A DNA stretch of 64,000 nt from the NCBI GenBank assembly GCA_905250115.1, contig CAJNOI010000031.1, positions 157,278-221,277 on the forward strand. Direction: 5' to 3'. A model generated the notes under the pieces. It had not been told where the DNA came from. It did no database searches and saw nothing but the letters and a program-made list of their open reading frames with translations. The DNA comes from Adineta steineri. Taxonomy: Eukaryota; Rotifera; Eurotatoria; Adinetida; Adinetidae. A program made the position numbers and the translations under genes. Of this stretch, positions 21,579 through 31,700 are shown piece after piece. How positions within the stretch are numbered: position 1 is the first letter of the stretch; each line of letters begins with the position of its first letter.

Positions 21579-23423
21579 TTAAGCATTCATAAGATCTTTT
21601 TCAGTGAGAATATTATTACAACCAGCCGATGGACATTTAGCTGGACGTCTGGATTTATTTTTATCAGCTATATATTTCAAAACAGTTTGTTTTTCATATT
21701 TATGTTTACATTTTTTATTTTGTACGGGTTCAACGAATTCTTTTTGTGTTAATGGACATTTATTGGAAACAACTTGATCAACAACATTAGCATCATTATT
21801 ATCTTCATCATCGTCACCATCATCTAAATATGTAGATAAGGATTAGATTTTTGTAAATATAAAAAATCTTTTTATTTTACTTTGCATTTTGGAAATACAT
21901 TCAGCAAAATCAGCGTAACGATTATCAGCATCGATATTAAATGAATTTTCATCAGGTTGTTTGACAAGTACTTTAGTCATTCGATTTTGTAATTTTTCTA
22001 AACTATCTATTGTTAATGCAGAAACTTCAATTTGTTCATCAATTTGTGATTCATCAATTTCCATTTCATTATCACTTTCATCATCATCATCGTCGTCATC
22101 GTCATCATCGTCATTTTTATTATTACGAACTTTTGAACGATTAACTTTTTTTTGAGTATCATTGTGTTTATCAACCAGTTTTGTCTAAAGATAAGAAAAA
22201 AAGAACGTTTATATTACAAAACAAAATACCAAGATCCTATGGGATGATCTACGTTTCGTGTCAGTCTTTTCGGACATCTCACTACATGTGTAGGTGTTCG
22301 AAAATATTGGTCTACTGGAGATCGTAATAGAAAAAGCAAAAGAAACCCAATGAACTGACTAGATGTTCGGAATAGGATGCTCCTTGCTGTGCCTGACTTA
22401 ATCCTGAACACTGCAACGAACAAGAGTGAATGTTGTCGCAAGGCATGAACTGACAAAGACAGGATGTTCGCGAAGAGCTTTAACAAGACACCGTTACGAA
22501 CATGATTAGAAGACTAGCATGTCACCTCATATTCTCTCGATAATGAGTAAACTTTACTTATTTACGAACATCCTGTCGTTTTCATTCCAGTTACCCTGTA
22601 GCTCTGTTACAACCTTCCTGTATTGGTCATTACATACTACTGCGCTTCCTCATTTCGATCTCCAATCAAAATTTCACTATTTAGTTAAATATTGCCATTC
22701 CAAACATTTTTTCTTTTGTCCGAAGATCGTAAGAAACTACCGCTGCTCGATTTCGGAATGACGAGGTGGTATGAAACGTAGTTTTTCCATTTTGTGTTAG
22801 CAAACATTAAGGTTATAGATCAAACATCTCTATATAATATTGTGAAATACAGTTCTTCAAAGAATGAAAAGCGATCGTGTAACTGAAATAAGTCTCGCTA
22901 ATGTCGATTAACACTATTCTACATCTTGAATATGGACTTGTAATAGAGTACACCTGATAAAGAATTGTCTGAATGTGAAAACTTTAGATTCTTAGATGTC
23001 AGATCATTAAAGTTCTAGTAGATTCATTGTCATTACTCTCTTATTTGATAATTCTAATACTATAACTTAATCGAAATGTTTCTTTAACCTTTTTCAATTG
23101 TGTTCGAGCTTCTTTAATACATGTTGTTGCTTTATCTTCGACATCATTAACCCGCATGGCAATTTTCATTAATGCATCGACATATTTTTGACGTTCTAAT
23201 AAATTACAATATTATTTTGTATAAGATAAGATTTGATTAATTTACCTGGACACTCTTGCATTTCTTGAGCAACAGTTGTAAGTGTTACAATTTGTTTTTC
23301 AATTATTGGAAATATATCTGACCATAAATTTAAACTTTGATCAATTTCTGTATAATCCAATAAAGATATATCTGTTGTTGGCATAACAAAAGATAGTGAA
23401 TTTTTGACTGTTGTCGCTGACAT
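21579..23423 (-). CDS. NSMCE2: E3 SUMO-protein ligase NSE2 (SP-RING, SMC5/6 complex)
   Basis: Four minus-strand exons, 23246-23423, 23089-23195, 21881-22184 and 21579-21823, give 277 residues. The N-terminal half is helical (TVAQEMQECPERQKYVDALMK), as expected for the arm that binds SMC5. A long Asp/Glu run follows (NDDDDDDDDDDDESDNE), then a second helical segment. The C-terminus has an SP-RING: CPLTQKEFVEPVQNKKCKHKY followed by KCPSAGCNNILTEKDL, with the expected Cys, His, Cys, Cys zinc-ligand order. The family ligates SUMO to SMC5/6 and repair targets. Intron 2 (22185-23088, 904 bases) is exceptionally long and appears to carry a degenerate mobile element. The poly-acidic stretch is longer than in vertebrate NSE2. 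Confidence 0.9.
22249..22781. mobile_element. Possible degenerate DNA-transposon remnant in NSMCE2 intron 2
   Basis: This block of the long intron is richer in G+C than its surroundings. It is bounded by a 9-base inverted match, CTACGTTTC at 22249-22257 and GAAACGTAG at 22773-22781. Inside, GACAGGATGTTCG near 22458-22470 recurs inverted as CGAACATCCTGTC near 22565-22577, and ATGTTCG-like words recur several times. No coding domain is recognisable; the minus-strand frame 22214-22486 has no known motif. The inverted ends are short, so the call is tentative. Confidence 0.4.
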
Positions 23424-23751
23424 TTTACTTCTTAAAATTGAATGAAATTCAAATTCAAAAAGAGAAAAAAAGACAAGCAGAAGTTATCTGTTTTTCCTGT
23501 CTGAATAAATAACTAATCATAAATAAGACAAGAGGTCGTTGCAAATAAACGCTACTTGTCAATATGAATATCAATTGATAGTAGCGTCAATTCTACTATT
23601 CGACATTTTGATTATTTTGTCTGTTTAATTTCGGCTTATAAGATCTTCCTTTTTCGTCGTCATCGAGAATTGTTTAACATATATCACATTGAAATTTCGC
23701 TTTTTTTTCTTCCTTCATCGATTATAATGATTTGTTACCGGTTATAACATT
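23424..23751. promoter_or_regulatory. Divergent region between NSMCE2 and the ZDHHC gene
   Basis: 328 bases between divergent start codons. Presumed to contain both promoters; no specific element is recognised. Confidence 0.4.
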
Positions 23752-26633
23752 ATGGTTAAACAGTGGGAGGTATGTAACTAATTATTTATCATTTAAAATG
23801 ATACTTAGTTATCTTTTAATTAATAGATTCTTGAGAGTAAAAATCGATTTTATTGCGATGGGCGGTGTTTAACTGGTCGTGATATTGGTGTATTTATTTT
23901 TGCACTTATTTTAATTACCATTACATCGGGATTATTTTTTGGTTTCGAGTAAAAATTTAAACGAAAAAAAAAACATTTTATTTTATTTAAAATATATTTT
24001 TCTATTTTAGTTGTCCATATTTAACCTACCGACTTAGCCCAGCTGTGCCAGTTTTTGCTGCTATTTTATTTCTAAGTGTTATCTGTTTTATTTTTCGTAC
24101 TGCTTGTTCAGATCCTGGTATTCTTCCACGAGCTACACCTGATGAAGTACTCTACCTTGAAAGATCAAGTAAGATATTTTTTATTGTAGAAAAAAACAAA
24201 ATATCATTTTCCTCTTTATTCATAGATATTACAAGTAGTCCACAAAGTGTTGCATTACCCGGTCGTACAATCGAAGTTCAAATGCATACAGGACATGTGA
24301 TACAATTAAAATTTTGTTCAACCTGTAAAATATTTCGACCACCACGTGTATCACATTGTTCTTTATGTGATGCATGTATTGGTAAGTTAAAATGATTTAT
24401 TCAAGTAATGAGAAATCTTGTTTAGATAGAAATATATTATTAATGAATTTTTGTTTTCGTCTATAATAAATAATGAATAGACATAGAATAATAAAGATTA
24501 TAATTAAAAAAAAATATTTTTTCGATTTAAATATTAAAGATTTGTTTTCACATAGAACAAAATGTTTTTCTTGACAATTATTTTGTACTAAACAAAATTG
24601 TTTCTCGAGATAATTATATAATAATGTCCAACATTGGCTTATATCGGAATCAAATTGTGGACATCGAATAAATTGTTTCAAAGATGTTCGATTAAAATGA
24701 ATCCAAAATTGTGGATAAATTTCAGTGTTATTATTTAATAATAATAATATTGAATCGAATCGAATTAAATCTGTTAATGAAATTAATTCAAAATGAATAT
24801 TTTTCTTAGAACATTGATGTATTGCTTGAGGCTAAAATACGATGTAAAAATATTTTTATTGTTGTTGATTTTATAGATGAAATACTTGAGTAGTTTGATT
24901 TATATTTAATAAGCAATAAGATTGAATAATAGAACATGAATTATTTATTTTTAATTTTAATAGTAATACGAATAAGAAAAGAAGATTTAGTTTCCACATT
25001 TATAAGGATAAATAAAAATGCGCTTTCTTTTTATTTTAGCAAATTTTGATCATCATTGGTATGTAGAATTTATTGAATAATAAAATGAATTTTTTTGTCT
25101 ATTAATATAGTCCATGGGTTGGAAATTGTGTTGGCCTACGAAATTATCGATATTTTTATTCATTCTTAATGTCATTATCATTTCTTTGTATTTATATATT
25201 AGCATTTAATATTATAAATATTGTTTTACGTAAGTTTAATCATTATTGTTACGTTGATAATAGAACCTTATTTGAAATCATATTCGAAAACCTAACAGAT
25301 TCGCCACAATGTAGGATAGTTTTATTAACTTGTATATACTATTGATACAGCCTATGATTAGCTACAGAGTCTCAGACATGATCGGATTTGATCAATCAAG
25401 TGATTTTATTCACTAGTTCTAAAGATATACTATTGTATTATGTATTTTTTTCCGGAAGATCTACTTATTCATAAGTATGTCTAAGTTTACGGAAAGCTTA
25501 TTATTTATAGATAAACAAATAGTGAGTATTTTATTTATAAAGTCTGTTTAAAAAAAACATGAAAATAAGATTAAGTAGATCTATCGGTATTTTTATGTTA
25601 CGAAGAGTTTCAAAAGAAAAATTGATACTGTTCTCTTACAATACTAAAAAAATAAGTAGAGTTTGAAAGGTTTTATGTTTCCTATGAAAGATTTTTTAAT
25701 ACTAATCAATTGCTTCCGCATGAATAAGAAAATACTATGTCTAGTTTTTAAGTATGTTAAACCTACAGAGAGATTGTTATGAAGTACTTCCAATAAATAA
25801 CGATCAATATTTTTGTATTTAAAAGCTTTTTGTTATTTAGCCGTTGGTTATAATTTCGAAAAGAGATGTTAACTCTCTATGTAATCATTACAAGATAGAT
25901 TATTCACTTGAAAGAACAAGAAGAAATAAATTTCTTGAATATTTTATCCAATAATAAAAAGCTTTATTAAAATAATATTTTTTTAAATCCATCCGATTAA
26001 TATCATGTAAACATAATGATAACTATAGATTGTTCTTTTTTTTTCGTTTACATAGGAGCTCAAGATAAACCATCATTTGCTGATGCAATTCGCGATACAC
26101 CAGCAACAATAGTTGAAGCGTTAATTTGTTTTTTTTCAATATGGTCCGTTCTTGGTCTTTGGGGATATCATACTTATCTAATTTGTCGTAGTGTAACAAC
26201 AAATGAAGATGTAAGTTGTAAATTAGAAAAAAAAAGAAAGTTTTCAAGGTTTATTTTATTTAAAAGATCAAAGATACATGGAATACATCACGTCGTGGTG
26301 CTCATATGAAAAATCCGTTTTCAAGAGGAAATCCATGTTTAAATTGTTTTGCAGCATTATGTGGACCATTGCCACCAAGTTTTCTTAATTTACGAGCTAT
26401 AGTTACACCCGATAATAATAATATAAATATGTCACCAACTAGAATGATGAATACTATAAATATAGATGAAACAAGACAATATCAACTTGATGATAATAAT
26501 TATGTAATTTTGTTTTTTTGTTTTTTTTCATAAATAATTTATTTTGTTATTAATTTAGCAGAGGCATTCATCTCCAGTACCTCCACATTCTGATCGACAA
26601 CAAAATCGTTATCCTTCATATGACTATGTATGA
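23752..26633 (+). CDS. ZDHHC9: DHHC palmitoyltransferase, ZDHHC9/14/18 type
   Basis: Nine exons (23752-23769, 23827-23948, 24011-24168, 24226-24381, 25040-25058, 25111-25229, 26056-26210, 26267-26503, 26559-26633) give 352 residues, close to human ZDHHC9 (364). The enzyme transfers palmitate from its own Cys to protein Cys at Golgi/ER membranes. Visible: two N-terminal membrane segments (IGVFIFALILITITSGLFFG; FAAILFLSVICFIFRTACSD), the Cys-rich domain KFCSTCKIFRPPRVSHCSLC, catalytic DHHC in [22 protein letters not shown], two later membrane segments, TTNED, and the subfamily motif CGPLPPS. The DHHC tetrapeptide sits in a 19-base exon and the catalytic Cys codon is split (TG|T). The intron before that exon contains an opposite-strand gene. 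Assignment within the 9/14/18 group is by motif only. Confidence 0.93.
24397..24999 (-). CDS. Nested single-pass membrane protein in ZDHHC intron, unknown family
   Basis: Two exons on the minus strand, 24886-24999 and 24397-24831, splice in phase 0 (CAA|GTATTT ... TTTTAG|CCT) and give 182 residues. It begins with a textbook signal peptide (MWKLNLLFLFVLLL, polar residues, then NNSCS). The extracellular part has at least six Cys (CSIIQSYC, QCSKKN, IRCPQF, QCWTLL, FCLVQNNC) and Asn-glycosylation sites. A membrane segment follows (YFFLIIIFIILCLFIIYY) and a short basic cytoplasmic tail. The whole gene fits inside intron 4 of the ZDHHC gene on the opposite strand. I do not recognise the family. Conservation of signal peptide, splice frame and membrane anchor together argues that it is real. 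Confidence 0.7.
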
Positions 26634-27541
26634 TGTGTCAGATTTTGCTTCTTTTCTTATCCACTTATTTTTAATTCTATATTACGTTCCATTGTGTGAA
26701 TGCTTCTATCTACTCGCAAATGATAAATATTTCTTGGCTTTGTTTATCAATCAAAAAACAAAAATAAAAATTTGATAAATCTTTAACAAATAATATTCTT
26801 AATAATTAAAACATTTGAATTAATTATTTCATGTTTAGTTGTCTATTCAAGGTTGAAACAAAAACAAGTTTTCTGTTAATAATTTGAAAATTGTAATCTT
26901 TATAAGCATTCACTATTATTTTTACATCAAAGAATATGAACACAATTACAAGAACACAAAAAAAAAGAGATCTAACAAATTGTGACATTTCTATAGGAAA
27001 TGCATTATTCTCAGTCACGCATATTAATTAGCATGTGTAATCAAATGTGCATATAAATGCGTAGGATATAAAGACACATGTATGCAATCTCGAGGTGTCT
27101 GCAGTTTAATTCAGATATTTTGTGTAAAGAAATTATTTAATTATATTTATGCAAGTTGAGTATGATTAAATTTTTTTTTCTTTTCTTCACCTCTCGATGA
27201 TATAAATAGAATTTAGATTTTCTTTTTGTTTGTTCAATAAATAAAACATTTCTATATTTAAATTGAAGAAAAGTTTTATTGTTAATAATAAAAAAAATAT
27301 TTTCTTTTATTACTTCATTCAGGAAATACTCGAAATAAAAAAAATCTACAAGAATAAATATAAATCAATTTAGAAATTCAAAAAATCTCTATGTAACTTG
27401 AGTGTATTCAATCATACTCATATATCATAATAAATTAAGAAATATCTATATAAATATGTTACAAAAAAAAAAACTATAATACATTGTCTTTTCTATTTGA
27501 CAAACACTTCAATCTTCTCAACAATCACCCACATACACATC
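26634..27541. other. Intergenic, AT-rich
   Basis: About 0.9 kb after the ZDHHC stop codon. No supported gene; the minus-strand frame 26824-27018 is a low-complexity shadow. It should contain the upstream region of the small secreted-peptide candidate. Confidence 0.5.
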
Positions 27542-27781
27542 ATGATTGCTTATACAATTATAATGTTTATTTGCGTTTTAATGTCCGTTGGAAATCTATA
27601 TGGTTATCCTTCAGAATCATTCAATGAACCGATTATAAATTATAGTTATGGTCTTGACGATTTACATTATCAACAATTAGCAAATAATGAACATTATTTA
27701 AAATTATTAAATATGAATGATGACAAGCAATTATTATTACCGTATATGAATTATATTCATAAACGTTTAATTGACTTTTAA
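27542..27781 (+). CDS. Small secreted protein or peptide precursor candidate
   Basis: A single exon of 79 residues starting at the first real ATG. The N-terminus MIAYTIIMFICVLMSVGNLYG is a good signal peptide. The remaining 58 or so residues are polar and Tyr/Leu/Asn-rich (YPSESFNEPIINYSYGLDDL... LNMNDDKQLLLPYMNYIHKR), end with a near-C-terminal KR and contain no Cys. KR close to the end could be a convertase site, but no amidation Gly precedes it. Composition and size fit a neuropeptide-like or other secreted precursor. No family is recognised, and the gene call rests only on the signal peptide and the open frame. Confidence 0.45.
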   Translation: MIAYTIIMFICVLMSVGNLYGYPSESFNEPIINYSYGLDDLHYQQLANNEHYLKLLNMNDDKQLLLPYMNYIHKRLIDF

Positions 27782-28721
27782 ATAAAAATGATTTATTGTC
27801 TTGAAAAGCAGAATGCAGTTTAATTAAATAAAAAAAAAGTATTTCTTCAACCGCATTAATATTTTTTAATTTTATGAAAGTAAAAACGGAAAGAAAGTGT
27901 TCAGTCAGCAGGATAATCTTCTTATTTTAACTTAAAAAATAGGCGGATGAGTTCATCTCAAAGAATAGAATATATATTTCTATATTCTTCTTCTTTTTTT
28001 TGCTTCGTCTTTTTCTTTCATTATAATATAAAACTAAAAAAAATAAAAGAAAAAGAAAAAAAAATCAAACAGGAAATTACATTCTTTTTTTTTTCTTCCA
28101 TATTTAGTTCAAAATCATTCTTTGAAACTATTTTTTTTATAAATAAAATCACTGAATTGAGAAAATGATAACTAATTAAAATAAGAAAAGAGGACAGAAA
28201 TAATTGTTTTATTATGCGATTCTTACAAGTATATTAGATGTCAAAAAACAAAAGTGTGTAAATATGCTTATTTGATTTTTTTCCTCAAGAGACATGCGTG
28301 TTAATTCTATACTCACGCATTTTAGTTCGACAAGTCATGTTATTTTGGCTTTCAGCATTTTGTCTTCATCATCTTATTCCTTTTTTCTGTCTACTGCTTA
28401 GTATCAACATTTCTTCTTTTCTTTTTTTTTTTTTTTGCTATATTTTCTCTCAATGGCAACAAAGTCTCTTCTATTCGTTTTATTTAAAAAAAAATATTAT
28501 CGTCTGCTTTCTACATCTAGCATTAACTCGTTAATGGAACACAAGCAAAATAAGATTCTTCAATGTCATGTATTGTTTCTGTTCTTTTCCTTTTTTCTAG
28601 TACTTTATTTTTAAAAGAAAATATTTTTTCCTTAATGTGATCATTATATTCCAGCAGGAAATTTTTTTGTATATTTTTATTTATATTAAAAAAAGACTCA
28701 GTCAAGTTTGTATAGGCAAGT
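27782..28721. other. Intergenic, AT-rich
   Basis: About 0.94 kb with long T and A runs and no recognisable coding sequence. It presumably includes the distal promoter of the SLC4 gene upstream of its first alternative exon. Confidence 0.5.
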
Positions 28722-31700
28722 ATGCAATCATCATCAACAGATAGCAATCATGAACATGTTCCGTATAAATTAAATATTTTTCTTTTTGGACAAGAACATG
28801 ATGAGTCGACAAGTGACACACAATTTCGAAAATACGCCCATAAGCCGGATGACAGCAGATTTTGTGTGGATGAAAATACTGATGATGATGACGACGACGA
28901 TGATTGTATTCTTTCAGGTATACTTCTGTTTATTCTATGTCTGTAATTGTATATGCTCCAAGAAACTAACACTTTTTCCTTTTGTCTTTTACACTTGTCC
29001 TTCTAATAGATCTGTTTTTATATTAATACATTATTTAGTATTTCTTTCAAGTAACATCATTGGTATTTAACACCTATTTTCTATATAGACATATAATCAA
29101 AAGACTCTTCCTCTTCTACTATTTCGTATATGTGCGCAAACATCTATAATCGCTCAATAATAGATTGTTTTAGTATAAGTATAAAGAAATGACGGGAACA
29201 ACTATAATTTTACCTTTGACAACGATCGAAGAAAATATTGACGAGATCGATAATAATAATGATAATGAACATTATCATAATATTAATAATAATCATTATC
29301 AACAAATGGAGAAGAAGTACTCTCTGCAATCAAATAGTAACAGTACTGGTAAAAAAAAAGTTTGATTTCAATACATAAAAAACAAAATGAATTTTTTCTA
29401 TTAATAGAAATTCTTCGAAACAAAACTAAATTATGAATGAGATGTAAATCTATATTATTTTTCTAGAACGTACATATATATGCTTAGTATTTATATACTT
29501 GTTGTTATCATTAAGAAGAAAAATTGAGTTCTTTATATATTGTCAAAAGTCGAGATATAATACTATATATATATATATATATATCGATTGATAGACATGT
29601 CTGACAAACATCAGACAAGTGGAAAATGATTGTAAAGCTATTCACCTATATGACGAACGATAGATCATTATTAGTCTAAGAGATAGAGATCCGAAATAGA
29701 TCATTTGTCGAAATTCTTCTACATAAAAAGAAAAGAAAAGAAACGGAAGAGAGAAAATGAGAGGGAGAGTAAAAGAAATACTAACACATATAACATCAAT
29801 AGACTAGTAAGATCTATGGGTATTGATTAAACTATCAAAAGAACTCTTGGGAAAAAAAAATTACTTATACAATGACATGGATAATATCCACGGGTATTAA
29901 TATAGATACTTGAATAAGTACACAATTCTACTATCAATGTACTTCTGTTCGTTATTAATAACTAATGAGTTTCCGGAGAAATAGTATGTTATTGTTATCT
30001 GGATTTGATCAGTTTTTTTTTCTTTAAGTTTTCTTACCAATCAAGTTATTCTATTCAATTTTAGACCGTCCATTACATTCACAACGAAAAACACATGTTA
30101 AATATATCAAAGAAGAGACAATAGATGATGGATCTCCACCAACAACGGCAGTATCAACTGAAACTACAACAACACCAATACTTAATCAATCTTACACAAA
30201 TGAGTACGTAAAAGTATTGAGTTACACTTTAAAATAGCAAAACCATTTGAGAAAATTTTCTTTTTAAAAGCATTTAGTTTTTTTTCTTCTTGAAGTGGAA
30301 AAATAATATAAGCAGAAAAGTGTATTACATAGCTTTTCTTCATAGATAAAAATCTATTAAGACAGGAATTACGAAAGAATGAATTGTCATTGTCGATCTC
30401 TACGTTAAAGTAACACAAAAAAAAGAATGTTTCTTTTTAATATAACAAGTGAATCTTTTACTTTATTTATAATAAGTTCTAATTGCATCTTTCCGAGAAT
30501 AAAAAAATTCTTCTCTTTTAATTATCATTTAAAGATAACAATCATTGATACAAAAAAAGAATATTTATATATATTCAAAAACTGAGAAGAAACTCATCTA
30601 CGTAAGGTTTTCCTTTTTCTTTATGTAATAAAAGAAATAATCAAATGAAGAAAGTAAGAGAACGTAGTGATCATATGCATCTAATGTACGGAAATCATTC
30701 CATATTATTTACATTTATTGTTCTTTTCTTTACACTTTCTTCCATCATCAGCACTGTAATTTCTATTCATAATATTATAGAAATAGAAAAAAAAGCGAGA
30801 AAAAACTCAAACAAGTATACATATTTACACATCCGTTGCATTTTAGTTAATTATTAAGTAAAACGAAAAGAAAATTGTTCTTAACAGGTATAGAAGAATT
30901 TTATCTTATATTCGTTTCTTTCTTTTTTTTTGTATAAACTAATAAATCATGATCGATTTATAAGCTCGTCCACCCACATTTTATATGTCAAAAATATGTT
31001 ATTGAGAAGAATAGAATAAGTGATAGTTTCTTTTACGTCATGTGAATATCTTGTTTTTTTTTATAGTTATTCTCTAGAGTTAAAAGAAAGATTCTATAAT
31101 TTTAACAGTTAAACTGATCAAATATAATAAATTTTATATTAATTTGCATGATAAGTCGTAAACGCACGCAAATAGAGAGAAGGAGAACAACCAATAGAGA
31201 TATTATTTCCTTTCTATAATCGACAATATGTTTTCTAGTTGACTAATAGTATTATGTTAGATAATATTGTTTAATAACTTGAAAATAACTTTTTTTCAAT
31301 ATTAATATTGAATAGATTGATTTTTTTCTTCTTGTTCCTGTTCATGTTCTTCTTCATCCATTATAATAAGATGAGTAAATCATGAAAAACATCATGTTAG
31401 AATACTCCTGCTGCGTTAAGAAATAAGAGCAGCATCTAGTTTTATTAAATTGATCTAATTGAAGACTGGTATCTATTTTTTCTTTCTCTTCTCTATTCCT
31501 ATCTATCCATATTTCGCTCTAATAAACGACAATGACGTGTCACTCTCGGTTTCCGATTCATCCGCGCACCCTGTCGATTTTTAGAACGGATATGATCGAA
31601 TTAGATGAGAAAAACGAGGAGAAAAGAAAAAGAATGAAAGATACTTCCTTGCTAACTGTTCTCCTTAATACACAAACACATACTAACGCACTAAAACTTA

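Noticed and set aside
22214-22486. Minus-strand 90-residue open frame inside NSMCE2 intron 2
   Set aside because: No protein motif; it falls within a repeat-like block with no transposase signature.
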